Positions 18,169-28,436 are shown, counted from the first letter of the stretch. The stretch: 62,576 nucleotides of DNA from Bacteroidota bacterium (GCA_014190575.1 BJGQ01000016.1:1-62576); one strand, 5' to 3'. Numbers and translations: made by a program. Notes: generated from the sequence alone by a model not told the origin.

Positions 18169-19899
18169 TTAAAAATTCACTACTCTAACAACCGGATAGC
18201 GGTTATAAGAATTCTCAAAATATTGTGAATGCTTGTAAATAAAATCCAATTGCATTGCCGGAGTTTTTATGAAGTCGGGATTGTTTTTCTTTTCCTGTTC
18301 GAATAAATTTTTCAATTGCGCATCGGACTGTAACAGTTGAAATGCTTTATCCTCCCACACATAATCGCTGAAGTATTCTTTTTGCGCCAACACTCCATCA
18401 AAATAATTCCAGGCGAAAAATCCATCGCTGCTTTGTGGCTCCAATGTTTCAACAATGAATTTATTCGTGGGTTGATTCACTTTCACCATTACATCTCCTG
18501 CATACAGACGAATCATTTGCGTGTCTTTCATCACTGTAACAGAATGATGCATGTAGTGCGACTCGTACGGATGATCAGTTGATTTGTAATCGGTGATGTA
18601 GTACACCTCCACTTTCATTACTGTGTCTTTCGAAATTTCCTGCATCAGAACTCCGTTATTTTGAGAAATAGAAATCAGTTTTTTACTGTATTGCGGAATG
18701 ATGTATGCAATTGGTTTTTGAATTTCCTCTGTAGGTATAAATGTATTGAAAAACGGAATTTGTTTAGTGAAAGGTTTATCCCGGTTGTAAAATAATCGGG
18801 GCGCACCTGTTACATCACTTGGCTTGTGTTCGGCTTCGTAACCTTTAAATGGAATAGTGGTGACAGAAGTGAAATCAGGTTTGTAATTCATTTCAAACAA
18901 TTGTTGCTGCTTCACCGCATCATCAGCTTTTTGGTGTAACAGTCGTATTTGTTTGTAATCGTCATTCGCTTTTTGCATCCAGCAATTCAGAAAAGCATAA
19001 GTTGAATGCACACGCTGTGCAAATGGTTTGAGCATGTGTGTTTCAGTTACAAATCCAATGCAGTTGAACAACGAAGCATAACCGGTAGAAAATTTAGGAG
19101 ATTCTAAAAACTCCACAATGCCTGAATCGGGAGATTCTTTTATTTCATTTACATACGGACTCATCTCGAAATTCTTTTTAATCATTTCCGCATTCATGTA
19201 TGGCACTAAAATTTTTTGTTCGTAGTCAGCAAGTAATGGTTGCAGTTTGTTGTGCTGAGTCGCGATGTAGGTCATGGTGTATTGATAATCGGCGCCATCG
19301 CTTACATGTGTATCCACAAACCAATCGGGTTTCCATTCGGTAAAAATATTTTCGAACGAAAAAGTTTCTGCTGCATCGTTCTTAATAAAATCGCGATTGA
19401 GGTCGAGGTTTTGAATGGTGCCGCGAAAACCTGATTCTTCGGGTCCATCCTGATTGGCGCGCGAACAACAACTTCTGTTCAATGCGCCACTGATATTGTA
19501 AACCGGAATGATGAGCAACACCACATGTTCAAGCAGCGGTTGCATTTCTTTCTTCATCACTAAATCGCGAGCGAGCATCATACACGCATCCACGCCATCA
19601 GGTTCGCCTGGGTGAATTGCATTGTTGATGATCAGCACAGCTTTATTATTTCTGTTTACTTCCGATGATTTTGAAATTGCTTCCTTAGAAACAACAACCA
19701 GATTCAGCGGCTTACCAATACTCGTGGTTCCATACTGTAACACTTTCACTTCATTTGAAAATGAACTGAGTTGTTTATAGTAGGCAATGCACTCCTGATA
19801 AGTTGCAGATTGTTTGCCTCCGCTTTTTTCGAAAGGAGTTTTTAAAGAGTCGATTGGATTTGTAAGGAATAACGAGGAAAGGAGCAGGAGGAAATTCAT
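18169..19899 (-). CDS. Secreted zinc carboxypeptidase, M14 family
   Basis: M14 enzymes remove C-terminal residues from peptides using one zinc ion. The 576-residue protein begins with a short signal peptide (MNFLLLLSSLFLTNP). The catalytic domain (~35-310) carries the zinc ligands His96 and Glu99 in NAIHPGEPDG and a later His in FVDTHVSDGAD (~198). NRDFIK and the Arg nearby fit the substrate carboxylate pocket. The C-terminal half (~340-576) is a beta-rich domain seen in Bacteroidota homologues. Substrate, protein or peptidoglycan, is unknown. The stop is 20 nt from the DUF4926-like stop, so the genes converge. Confidence 0.82.
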   Translation of the reverse strand: MNFLLLLSSLFLTNPIDSLKTPFEKSGGKQSATYQECIAYYKQLSSFSNEVKVLQYGTTSIGKPLNLVVVSKEAISKSSEVNRNNKAVLIINNAIHPGEPDGVDACMMLARDLVMKKEMQPLLEHVVLLIIPVYNISGALNRSCCSRANQDGPEESGFRGTIQNLDLNRDFIKNDAAETFSFENIFTEWKPDWFVDTHVSDGADYQYTMTYIATQHNKLQPLLADYEQKILVPYMNAEMIKKNFEMSPYVNEIKESPDSGIVEFLESPKFSTGYASLFNCIGFVTETHMLKPFAQRVHSTYAFLNCWMQKANDDYKQIRLLHQKADDAVKQQQLFEMNYKPDFTSVTTIPFKGYEAEHKPSDVTGAPRLFYNRDKPFTKQIPFFNTFIPTEEIQKPIAYIIPQYSKKLISISQNNGVLMQEISKDTVMKVEVYYITDYKSTDHPYESHYMHHSVTVMKDTQMIRLYAGDVMVKVNQPTNKFIVETLEPQSSDGFFAWNYFDGVLAQKEYFSDYVWEDKAFQLLQSDAQLKNLFEQEKKNNPDFIKTPAMQLDFIYKHSQYFENSYNRYPVVRVVNF

Positions 19900-20016
19900 T
19901 TCCGAAAAATGGAGAAATAAAAATTAAGAATGAAAAATACTTAGCTATTCAAAAGATAAATCAGCAAAGAAAAAATCGTAAACAAGCAAAGGCGCTAGGA
20001 GTTTCTAATAAAAATT

Positions 20017-20343
20017 TTATTTCAACTTTTCATTTTGCTGATGCCTTTCAGCATCACGATTACTTTTTTTCTCGAAATTTTTTTTTAGTGCTTCTTCCAG
20101 ATTAATTCCGGTTTGATTGGCGATGCAGATTAATACGAACAACACATCTGCCAATTCATCACTGAGTTCTTTGTCTTTATCAGTTTCTTTGAATGATTGC
20201 TCACCATATTTTCTCGCCATAATTCTTGCCACCTCTCCTACTTCTTCAGTGAGCATTGCCATATTAGTAAGCTCGTTGAAGTAACGGACTCCAGTGGTTT
20301 TAATCCATTCGTCAACTGATTGTTGTGCTTCGATAATTGTCAT
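20017..20343 (-). CDS. MazG-like nucleotide pyrophosphohydrolase
   Basis: MazG-type enzymes hydrolyse NTPs or dNTPs to the monophosphate and pyrophosphate. The 108-residue protein shows the all-alpha fold with metal-binding motifs EEVGE (~32-36) and DELADVLF (~61-68), the EXXE and EXXD pattern of the superfamily. One domain only, similar in size to dUTPase-like RS21-C6/MazG relatives. It lies 10 nt downstream of the GT87 gene, so it is probably co-transcribed. Substrate is not predictable. Confidence 0.85.
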   Translation of the reverse strand: MTIIEAQQSVDEWIKTTGVRYFNELTNMAMLTEEVGEVARIMARKYGEQSFKETDKDKELSDELADVLFVLICIANQTGINLEEALKKNFEKKSNRDAERHQQNEKLK

Positions 20344-20353
20344 GATTCAAATA

Positions 20354-21634
20354 TTAAATAAGTTGCTTGGTTAGAAAAGCTTCCTTTTCTGGTTTCGATA
20401 AATAGAGTGGAATTATCAGAATGATGGTACCATAAGAAATGAGTTTAAAATAGTTAGCCACATCAGATAAATGCCTGCCAATAATTCCATCGGTTGTTAA
20501 AGTTGTTAATATGAATGATGCCAGCAGAAACGAAAAAATAATTCTGACTTTCATTACTTCATTTTTGTTTTTCCAATTGAGCATTAAATAACGAATGATG
20601 AATGCTACAGCAGGAGCTATTAATACAAATGCATATTTCTGTTGATGCGGAAAAATCAGTGGGGTGATTAATAATAGGTAGCTCAACTCCCAGTTCATTT
20701 GAATTCCATTTGATCTTTTTCTAAATGGAAATGATTTTATAAATAGCAAAGTGATTGCAACAAATACTAACCTAAGAATAGTAGTTGCCCAGTTCAATTC
20801 AGAAGCATTCATCTCACAAATATTTCGGGTGATGTTATACCGTTGAGTTTCATTGGTAAAAAGTGCTGCACACAGCCCCGATAATCTCTGAACGCCTTCG
20901 TGTTCGCTGTTTTCATTTGAAACAAATGTTGTGTTGGTCGGATTAATTACATTCCACCAACTGTGATATAAACCAGAAACATAATCACCATTAAAAAAAA
21001 TATATGGCGCAATAAAAAACAAGGCAATAAATAAAACAGTACCAATGGATTCTTTATAGTAAGACCTGTAAATCAGGTACGGAATTAAAATGACCGGGAG
21101 TATTTTAATTGAAACTCCCAATGCAAGCAACAGTGAACCTGCAATCCATTTTTTATTTTGAAACCAATTGAAACCTTCCAGACACACATACAATAAAAAA
21201 ATTGTCATCTGTGCTTCTCCGAAATTGTAAAGAATGAATCGGAAAGAAAAACCATAAGTAAAAATCACAATCAATTCCTTTTGCAATTCTGTAAGACGAG
21301 TTGAATTAAGCTGAACAGACAAAATTTTAATGCAGCGATAAATGAAAAACACATTCAGCAATAACCATAAGTACTCCATTACATTTCCATTAAAAAAAGA
21401 AACAGGTATCAATAGCAACGCGAAGAACGGACTGTAACTATACTCCTGACTAATATCTTTAATAATTGGAATGGGATGGTTGTAAATATTTATCTGATGA
21501 TACAGAAGTTGCGATGCTCCTAAAAATAAATGCATCATACCACCATCATGAACACATTGGATACTTTTTATAATAATTCCAATGCTTGTTAAAGCAAAAA
21601 AAAACAAAAATGCATATCGCTTTCTTCTAATCAT
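20354..21634 (-). CDS. GT87 family (DUF2029) polyprenyl-phosphate mannosyltransferase-like membrane protein
   Basis: GT87 proteins are GT-C enzymes, best known in mycobacteria as mannosyltransferases using polyprenyl-phosphomannose. The 426-residue protein has about ten membrane helices. YNHPIPIIKDISQEYSYSPF is the first-loop signature seen in many DUF2029 proteins (Y.ysPf.allL), followed by LLIPVSFF and the conserved KILPVILIPYLIYR segment. Sugar and acceptor are unknown. It starts a two-gene unit with the MazG-like gene. Confidence 0.72.
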   Translation of the reverse strand: MIRRKRYAFLFFFALTSIGIIIKSIQCVHDGGMMHLFLGASQLLYHQINIYNHPIPIIKDISQEYSYSPFFALLLIPVSFFNGNVMEYLWLLLNVFFIYRCIKILSVQLNSTRLTELQKELIVIFTYGFSFRFILYNFGEAQMTIFLLYVCLEGFNWFQNKKWIAGSLLLALGVSIKILPVILIPYLIYRSYYKESIGTVLFIALFFIAPYIFFNGDYVSGLYHSWWNVINPTNTTFVSNENSEHEGVQRLSGLCAALFTNETQRYNITRNICEMNASELNWATTILRLVFVAITLLFIKSFPFRKRSNGIQMNWELSYLLLITPLIFPHQQKYAFVLIAPAVAFIIRYLMLNWKNKNEVMKVRIIFSFLLASFILTTLTTDGIIGRHLSDVANYFKLISYGTIILIIPLYLSKPEKEAFLTKQLI

Positions 21635-21772
21635 TCTTTAAAAAGCGGAAATTTAAGTAGTGTTTATGTGTATGTGGTAAATAGCTTTTAACATTGAATC
21701 ATTTCAAATTAATTTCGTATTGAATTGCAATTTTATGAGGGATTACTTATTAAATATCCAATTAAAAATAAA

Positions 21773-21802
21773 AAAGGCGGCTAAATTTTTTCAGCCGCCT
21801 TT
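21773..21802 (-). terminator. Terminator of the RND efflux operon
   Basis: Stem AAAGGCGGCT / AGCCGCCTTT, 10 bp, with a 10-nt AT loop. On the minus strand it is followed by TTTTATTTTTAATT. It lies 18 nt past the RND gene stop. Confidence 0.85.
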
Positions 21803-21819
21803 AAATCAAAAGAAATTAT

Positions 21820-24800
21820 TTATTCAATATCAATGAAACCTGTATTTGCTTTTTTTTCTTTCGGCTCACCGCGCATTCTTGCTTTAATATTTATTCCAAT
21901 CATGTACATGCAAGGAACAAGAATGAGAGAAATGAAAGTCGCAAAACTCAAACCGAAAATAATGGTCCATGAAAGCGGCCCCCAGAAAGCAACACTATCA
22001 CCACCAAACCAGATGTGCGGATTCAGGTGTGTGAACATGGTTACAAAATCTATATTCATTCCAACTGCCAATGGAAATAATCCAAGCATGGTTGCAGTGG
22101 CTGTAAGAATTACAGGAGTCATACGGGTTTTTCCGGCTTCAATAATTGCTTCACGAGTTTTCATTCCCTGGGAACGAAGGAGATCAGTGAATTCGATTAT
22201 CAGAATTCCGTTTCTGACCACGATACCAGCTAGTGCAACTATTCCAACCCCGGTCATTACTACTGAAAACGACATTCCTGTAATTGCTATTCCAAGTAAA
22301 ACTCCAATGATGCTGAAAAATATTTCGCTGAGAATGATAAGCGTTTTCCCGAATGAATTAAATTGTATAACTAGTATTAAAACCATCAATAAAATGGAAA
22401 GCATTAAAGCCGTACCGAGAAATGTTCCGGTTTCTTTTTGTTCTTCCAGCTCACCTGTAAGATTGATTGACACATCTTTTGGTAATTTATAAGCTGCAGC
22501 TGCTGCTGTTACATTGCCTACAACTTCCTGCGCATTAAATCCGGTAAGAATATTTGAGTAAACAGTTACAACGCGTTTTTGATTACGACGAGTAATGCCG
22601 CCGTATGTATTTGTATATCTAATGCTTGCAACTGAACTCAGTGGCACACTGCGAATGGCGCCGCCCATATTCATATCGCGATATGTAATTTTTAAATTTA
22701 ACAGTTCGCTGATGTTGTTCCTTTGTTCATCAGCAAGGCGCAGCATAATCGGATATTCATCATTTGCTTCTTTAAATTTAGAAACCTCTTTTCCATACAA
22801 TGAATTTCGCAATGCCATTCCAATTTGCGCAGTGCTAATACCTTCGCTGTTTGCACGCTCACGATCAATATCAATAACCACTTCCGGTTTACTGATTACT
22901 AAATCAGATTTTAATTCTTCAACTCCGGGAATTTGTAATGAATCGAGGTAGTGAATCATTCCTTGAGAAACTGCAATCAGTTGATCAAAATCATCGCAAC
23001 CGATTTCAATGTTAATTGGTTTTCCTACGGGTGGGCCATTGGCTTCCTTGTCAACAGTTATTTGTACACCCGGAATCCCTTTTACTACTGCACGAATACT
23101 ATCAAGCACTTTGCCTGATGAGGCACCGTTTCGTTTTGCAATGTCAACAAAAGCCACAGTCACTTTACCCTTATTTGACGAAACACTTTTATCGCCACTG
23201 CTCGGATCAGTTGCACCAACAGCCACATTTGAAATAACCGATTCAACAATCGGGTTGTGTTCGCCAATAACGGAGTAAACTTTTTTCTCTACCAATCTAG
23301 TGATGGAATCAGTGACAGATTGATGCGTTCCCACTGGCATGTTAATATACACATAAGCAAAATGAGGTTCGCCCGCAGGAAAAGTTTCTACCGGAACATT
23401 ACGCATGATGAGTGCAATTACAGAAAGAACTAATAAAATAACTGTTCCACCTAAAAGCAAGGCAGGTCTGATTCCTAATAAACACCAAGTGATAACGCGC
23501 TTATAAAAATTCTGAACACGCGGCCATGTTTTCTCCATGAAATTTCCAGTGACTTTGTGTAATACAAATCGATTGAGCAAAACCAACAACCATAAAAAAA
23601 CACCAAAATTTCCAACACCAAAATTTCCACCAATGTAAAATAAAAGTGAGATGGCTAAAAGAATGATAGTTGTTACACGAAGGTTTTTATTTTTTTTCTT
23701 AATCACTTTCGGATCGTTATCGTCTTCATGCGGTTTCATAAAACTGACTGCAAAAACCGGATTGATAATATAGGCTACTACCAATGAAGCGAGCAAGGTT
23801 ATAATAAGTGTGATTGGTAAAAAGAACATGAATTTACCAATGATGCCGGGCCAGAATGCTAAAGGTAAAAAAGGTGAAAGTGTAGTTAATGTGCCGGTGA
23901 GTACGGGAACAAAAACTTCCCCTGTTGCAATTTTTGCTGCTTGCTTAATCGGAACTTTTCCATTGTCGAATATGCGGTGTGTATTTTCAATTACCACAAT
24001 AGCATCATCAACTACAATACCTAATGCAAGCAGGAAACTGAACAACACAATCATGTTTAACGAAAATCCAATGCCTGGTAAAATCAAGAACGCAAGAAAT
24101 ACTGAGAGCGGAACTGAAAGTGCAACAAAGAATGCATTAGTAACTCCCATAAAAAACATAAGGACAATTAATACCAATAGAAAACCAATGATGATGGTAT
24201 TTATTAAATCATGAAGTGTTGTTCTTGTTGATTCGCTTTGGTCGCCGGTGAGTGTAATTTTTAAACCTGACGGAAATGAATTTTTTTGCAAGTCATCAAC
24301 AATCTCCCGAACTTTATCTGATGCATTAATCAAATTTTCGCCGCTGCGTTTTATGATGTTGAGTGTGATTACATTTTTATGTTCGAGGCGAGCGTAACTT
24401 TCTTTTTCGGCAAACGCATCTTTCACTTCAGCAACATCTTTTAAAAACAAAGTTGCACCGGACATGCTTCGCAAAACGATGTCTTGAATCTGCTTCACAT
24501 TTTTAAATTCTCCGGAAACGCTGAGTGATCGCTTCATTCCATCCATAGAAATGTTTCCACCGGAAATAGTCATGTTTTCAAAAGCAATGGCACGGTCAAT
24601 ATCATCCAATGTTAAATTGGCTGCCTGCATTTTAAACATATCTACATTCACTTGAATTTCGCGATTCAATGCACCAACAATATCTACGCGTGTAATTTCT
24701 TTCAACCCCTCAACACGATCTTTAATTTGATCGGCGTATATTTTTAGTTTGTTCAAATCATAATTGCCGGAAATATTTACATACATAATCGGCATTTCAG

Positions 24801-25224
24801 AAAAATCTATTTCCTGAACTGTGGGCGGATTTTTTAAATCGGATGGTAAATCAGCTTTCGATTTATCTACTTCATCTTTTACTTTTTGTTTAGCAATTGC
24901 TACATCAACATTTGCATTAAATTCAATTACAATGTTGCTGAAATCCTGTATGGAATTGCTCGTCATTTTTTTCACACCATTGATACTCTTGATGCGTTTT
25001 TCCATTTGTTTGGTCACCAGGTTTTCCATATCGGCTGGTGAGGCACCCGGATATATTGTACTTACAAATATTGTAGGTATTACAATATCAGGGAATTGTT
25101 CTTTCGGGATATTGATGTATGAAAATATTCCGGCGAGTGTAATGATTACTGTCAGTACATAAATACTCGTGCGGTTATCAATAGCCCATGAACTGGCGAA
25201 AAATTCTTTGTTAGTGTCTTTCAT
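21820..25224 (-). CDS. RND efflux pump inner-membrane permease (AcrB/HAE1 type)
   Basis: This is the proton-driven permease of a tripartite efflux pump. The 1134-residue protein has TM1 near residues 15-33, a large porter/docking loop, a membrane block (~340-500) with the proton-relay acidic motif LGIVVDDAIVVIENTH in TM4, a second large loop and a second membrane block (~930-1110). It is about 90 residues longer than AcrB; a hydrophilic insert (PHEDDNDPKVIKKKNKN) and extra hydrophobic segments follow the first membrane block. It is the last gene of tetR-tolC-MFP-RND. Substrate (drug, lipid or metal) cannot be told; the metal-binding Met clusters of CusA are not evident. Confidence 0.93.
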   Translation of the reverse strand: MKDTNKEFFASSWAIDNRTSIYVLTVIITLAGIFSYINIPKEQFPDIVIPTIFVSTIYPGASPADMENLVTKQMEKRIKSINGVKKMTSNSIQDFSNIVIEFNANVDVAIAKQKVKDEVDKSKADLPSDLKNPPTVQEIDFSEMPIMYVNISGNYDLNKLKIYADQIKDRVEGLKEITRVDIVGALNREIQVNVDMFKMQAANLTLDDIDRAIAFENMTISGGNISMDGMKRSLSVSGEFKNVKQIQDIVLRSMSGATLFLKDVAEVKDAFAEKESYARLEHKNVITLNIIKRSGENLINASDKVREIVDDLQKNSFPSGLKITLTGDQSESTRTTLHDLINTIIIGFLLVLIVLMFFMGVTNAFFVALSVPLSVFLAFLILPGIGFSLNMIVLFSFLLALGIVVDDAIVVIENTHRIFDNGKVPIKQAAKIATGEVFVPVLTGTLTTLSPFLPLAFWPGIIGKFMFFLPITLIITLLASLVVAYIINPVFAVSFMKPHEDDNDPKVIKKKNKNLRVTTIILLAISLLFYIGGNFGVGNFGVFLWLLVLLNRFVLHKVTGNFMEKTWPRVQNFYKRVITWCLLGIRPALLLGGTVILLVLSVIALIMRNVPVETFPAGEPHFAYVYINMPVGTHQSVTDSITRLVEKKVYSVIGEHNPIVESVISNVAVGATDPSSGDKSVSSNKGKVTVAFVDIAKRNGASSGKVLDSIRAVVKGIPGVQITVDKEANGPPVGKPINIEIGCDDFDQLIAVSQGMIHYLDSLQIPGVEELKSDLVISKPEVVIDIDRERANSEGISTAQIGMALRNSLYGKEVSKFKEANDEYPIMLRLADEQRNNISELLNLKITYRDMNMGGAIRSVPLSSVASIRYTNTYGGITRRNQKRVVTVYSNILTGFNAQEVVGNVTAAAAAYKLPKDVSINLTGELEEQKETGTFLGTALMLSILLMVLILVIQFNSFGKTLIILSEIFFSIIGVLLGIAITGMSFSVVMTGVGIVALAGIVVRNGILIIEFTDLLRSQGMKTREAIIEAGKTRMTPVILTATATMLGLFPLAVGMNIDFVTMFTHLNPHIWFGGDSVAFWGPLSWTIIFGLSFATFISLILVPCMYMIGINIKARMRGEPKEKKANTGFIDIE

Positions 25225-25229
25225 ATTTA

Positions 25230-25264
25230 TAGCTGTTAGCTTTTAGCAATTAGCTGTTAGCATT
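25230..25264. repeat. Heptameric tandem repeat TAGCTGT x5 between MFP and RND genes
   Basis: Units TAGCTGT, TAGCTTT, TAGCAAT, TAGCTGT, TAGCATT start 6 nt upstream of the RND gene and fill part of the 90-nt gap after the adaptor gene. The tract is inside the efflux operon transcript. Confidence 0.85.
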
Positions 25265-25314
25265 TTTGATTAATAATTTATTTCTGAAATTTTTTACACT
25301 GGATAACTACCAAA

Positions 25315-26430
25315 TTAAAATTTTAAGAACTCGCCATCTTCCACATCCTGATAACCCGTGGTAATGAGTGAGTCGCCTTCTTTCAATCCTTCCAAAATTT
25401 CAATTTGCCCTTTATAATCTCTGCCGGTTTTTACCATTTGCTTGTGGGCCACCGATTTCCCTTTTTCATTTTTAACAGATAGAAAAACATAGTATCCGTT
25501 TTCAGAATTCTGAACCACATTTAATGGAATAACAATTGAACTTAAAGTTTGATAGTCAACAATATTCAAATGCGAAATCATATTGGGATGCAAATCAGGA
25601 TCAGCAGGAACATTTACCTGTACAGAAAAAGTACGGTTCATACTATTTATCACACGACTTACGAATGAAACTTTTAAATCCATAGTTTTATTCATATCCG
25701 GAAACTCAAGAAGTACAGAATTTCCTTCGCGAATTTTTCCAGCATAACTTTCTGCAATGTCAGCTTTCACTTTCAATGAATTCATATTCACCACGCGAAC
25801 AGCAGGTAAACCGGGCGCAGCAATTTGGCCAAGTTTTAAACTCACTTCATCCACTGTCCCGTTAATTGGCGATTTTATTTTATACATATCCAACTGTTCA
25901 TTCATGGTTTGCATTTTCTTTTCCATCGCTTCTTTATTATTTTTTGCAGAAAGAAATTGCACTTCACTTCCGATTTTCTGATCCCAAAGATTTTTTTGTT
26001 TGTTATATAAATCAGATGCAAACGCCAATTGATTTTTTAATTCTTCAATTCCCTGCCGCATTACTGCATCATCTAATTCGGCAAGAATTTGCCCGGCTTT
26101 AACATTATCGCCTTCTTTTACATAAATGGATTTTACAGTGCCGCCCATTTGCGCGCTTACATTTACATTTTCATCTGCATCTAATTTTCCTTGCACCTGC
26201 ACATAACTTTTAAATGGTATAGCAGCAACAGGAGTAACTTCAACATCCAGCATTTTTATTTTGGTGGTAGTATCAGATGCAGCTATTTCTGTTTCCAGTT
26301 TTTTTATTTTGTCAGAAAGAGTTGCTTCTTCCTTTTTTAATTTATCCAATTCCGATTTTTTGTCGGGAGCAGAACTTCCGCAGCCAAAAAACAAAATTGA
26401 AATTGCAAGTAGTATTAAAATGTTCTTCAT
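25315..26430 (-). CDS. RND efflux periplasmic adaptor (membrane fusion) lipoprotein
   Basis: The adaptor links permease and outer-membrane channel. The 371-residue protein has a lipoprotein signal (lipobox FFGC, Cys at 17), a short coiled coil (~25-50, KKEEATLSDKIKKLETEI), a split lipoyl half-motif (VKEGDNVKAGQILAELDD and KIKSPINGTVDEVSLKLGQI), an alpha-hairpin between them, then beta-barrel and membrane-proximal domains (~200-371). Order and spacing fit HlyD/AcrA. It lies between the permease and TolC genes in one operon. Confidence 0.92.
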   Translation of the reverse strand: MKNILILLAISILFFGCGSSAPDKKSELDKLKKEEATLSDKIKKLETEIAASDTTTKIKMLDVEVTPVAAIPFKSYVQVQGKLDADENVNVSAQMGGTVKSIYVKEGDNVKAGQILAELDDAVMRQGIEELKNQLAFASDLYNKQKNLWDQKIGSEVQFLSAKNNKEAMEKKMQTMNEQLDMYKIKSPINGTVDEVSLKLGQIAAPGLPAVRVVNMNSLKVKADIAESYAGKIREGNSVLLEFPDMNKTMDLKVSFVSRVINSMNRTFSVQVNVPADPDLHPNMISHLNIVDYQTLSSIVIPLNVVQNSENGYYVFLSVKNEKGKSVAHKQMVKTGRDYKGQIEILEGLKEGDSLITTGYQDVEDGEFLKF

Positions 26431-26475
26431 AAGAAATGATAGTTTATCGGGGTTGAAATTTTTTTGTTTGTTGAA

Positions 26476-27819
26476 TTATTTTATTTGACCGGTTGCATTT
26501 AAATAATCATTTTGTGCAATCATGGCATCGTACAATGCACTTAAATAATTTGTCTGTGCTTCTTTTAACGATGACTGAGCTTCGAGCAAATCGGTATTTG
26601 AACCTACTCCTTGTTCGTATTTAGATTTTGTAGCGTTATAAACTTTTTCTGCCAGCTTCATATTATCTTCCTGCGATTGCAATGACTGAGTTGCATTTTG
26701 CAATTGTGTTTTTGCATTCATGTATTGCAAAGTCAATCCATTATTTAAATTCAATTGGTCATTTGCATTCTTATCGAGATTTAATTTTCCCTGCTGAATT
26801 TTCCGTGCTTTCTGCAATCCATCAAAAATCGGAACTGATAATTTCAAACCGATGATTCCGGTTGGATACCACTTTTGATTCGAACCAAACAAATCAAACT
26901 TGTTCGATTGCGCCTGGTAGCTGTATGAACCAAAAGCATAAACACTCGGGAAGTAGGCAACTTTATTCCGGCGGATATCTAACTGATAAAGTGCTGCAGC
27001 ACTGTTTAATAATTGCATTTCAATTCTGTCCTGCGGATTAAAACTAGCCGACAATACTGATTCAAAATTCATTGGCTTTAATGTATCAGTCAAAGAGAGC
27101 TTTGAATTCACATCCATTCCCATTTGGTACATTAATAAATACCTACTCAGGTCAACGAGTTTTGAAATTTTATCTTGCTCGGTTTTTAAATTAGTATTCA
27201 GAATATTGATTCTATCCAAATCAAGTTGCTCAATAAAACCGTTGTCGAACATTACCTTGCTGTCGCTTGCCAATTTAGCTATGCGGTCAACATTTGAATT
27301 CAGTAAATCCATCCGTTTGTTTGCTATCAATGCATTGTAATATGCTTTTGTAACGGTGGTAATTGTTTCAATTTTTGTTCGCTCTGTACTTTTTGAGGTG
27401 AATTCCTTCAGTGCTTTTGTGGCCTGAATAGCTACGAAATATTGACCGTCGGCCACCAACTGCCCTATTTCTAATCCGCCGCTTGCGCTGTATTGCGTTC
27501 CGAATTTTACAGGAATATAAGTTCCTGCCGGTGCACCGAAAACTTCACCCGGTAAAAGGCTGGTTGGAATTTCAATGTAATCATTCAAGCCGCCACTCGC
27601 ACTTATTTGCGGCATCGACAAGCCTAAAATTTCCTGCACTTTTCTTTTTGAAATCTCTTCATCAATCTGCGCATTCAGGTAAGCTGATTGATGTTCAAGT
27701 GCATAATCAATACACTGTTGCAAACTGAATTTGAATTCTTCCTCTGAAGATTGCGCTTTCAGATTAAAAGTGAGTGAGAGAAAAAGGAGAGAAAATAAAA
27801 CGGGTTTGAATTGCTTCAT
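26476..27819 (-). CDS. TolC family outer-membrane efflux channel
   Basis: TolC proteins form the trimeric outer-membrane exit duct. The 447-residue protein has a signal peptide ending near LKAQ (~23), followed by two repeated OEP halves of long coiled-coil helices (~30-230 and ~245-447) with the typical KYEQGVGSNTDLLEAQSSLK near the C-terminus. SLQQCIDYALEHQSAYLNAQ is the usual N-terminal helix. Its start overlaps the tetR stop by 4 nt (ATGA), so translation is coupled. Confidence 0.92.
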   Translation of the reverse strand: MKQFKPVLFSLLFLSLTFNLKAQSSEEEFKFSLQQCIDYALEHQSAYLNAQIDEEISKRKVQEILGLSMPQISASGGLNDYIEIPTSLLPGEVFGAPAGTYIPVKFGTQYSASGGLEIGQLVADGQYFVAIQATKALKEFTSKSTERTKIETITTVTKAYYNALIANKRMDLLNSNVDRIAKLASDSKVMFDNGFIEQLDLDRINILNTNLKTEQDKISKLVDLSRYLLMYQMGMDVNSKLSLTDTLKPMNFESVLSASFNPQDRIEMQLLNSAAALYQLDIRRNKVAYFPSVYAFGSYSYQAQSNKFDLFGSNQKWYPTGIIGLKLSVPIFDGLQKARKIQQGKLNLDKNANDQLNLNNGLTLQYMNAKTQLQNATQSLQSQEDNMKLAEKVYNATKSKYEQGVGSNTDLLEAQSSLKEAQTNYLSALYDAMIAQNDYLNATGQIK

Positions 27820-28436
27820 ACTTTTTGTTTTTTCTTATTGAGTTTCGATAAATATTTATTGATGAGTTGATGGCCTTTCAAAGTTGTGATTCCATACATG
27901 TATAGTTTCATTGATTGGTCATGCACTGATTGCATGTTGAAATGACTGGCAGGAAAAAGTTCATGATTGAAAACACATTCCACCTGCTCCATTCTTAATC
28001 GTGAAACAATGTTTACATTCAAATCAGGATGAAATAATTTTTCCTTAATTCCCCTCTTTAGATTGTCTTCGATACTTTTTCTAAGAAAATTTTCTTTGTG
28101 ATGGGTGAAATGTGCCCATGCCTTAGAATAATATTTCTGTAAATCATGAAAGGCAATGGGATTCCGTTGCGAGAAATAAATATTCATGAATTCCAGAATC
28201 AGAATCATTTCCTCTACGGCATTCTCCGCCTTCTTTCTGAAATCCAGGCAATTTTGTTCAGTGATTTTAACCTGCGCTTTTACAATGGTTTCCACCAAAT
28301 CATCTTTATCAGTGAAGTGTTGATACAAAGTTTTTTTAGAAATAGACAGATGTCTTGATACATCATCCATCGTAACACTGCGGATACCCTGGCGCGTAAA
28401 TAATTCTGTAGCCTTCTCTAAAATGTGAACCTTCAT
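27816..28436 (-). CDS. TetR/AcrR family transcriptional regulator of the efflux operon
   Basis: The 206-residue protein has an N-terminal helix-turn-helix (~1-55: ATELFTRQGIRSVTMDDVSR, LSISKKTLYQHFTDKDDLVE) and an all-alpha ligand domain with no specific family mark. It is the first gene of the tetR-tolC-MFP-RND operon and overlaps tolC by 4 nt, which strongly suggests that it represses its own operon and is relieved by pump substrates. The upstream region has an inverted repeat that may be its operator. Confidence 0.9.
   Translation of the reverse strand: MKVHILEKATELFTRQGIRSVTMDDVSRHLSISKKTLYQHFTDKDDLVETIVKAQVKITEQNCLDFRKKAENAVEEMILILEFMNIYFSQRNPIAFHDLQKYYSKAWAHFTHHKENFLRKSIEDNLKRGIKEKLFHPDLNVNIVSRLRMEQVECVFNHELFPASHFNMQSVHDQSMKLYMYGITTLKGHQLINKYLSKLNKKKQKV

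Noticed and set aside
21833-22492. 219-residue plus-strand frame inside the RND gene
   Set aside because: It is antisense to a protein with full RND motifs, so it is a by-product of codon composition. The same holds for several plus-strand frames across 22.5-25.2 kb.
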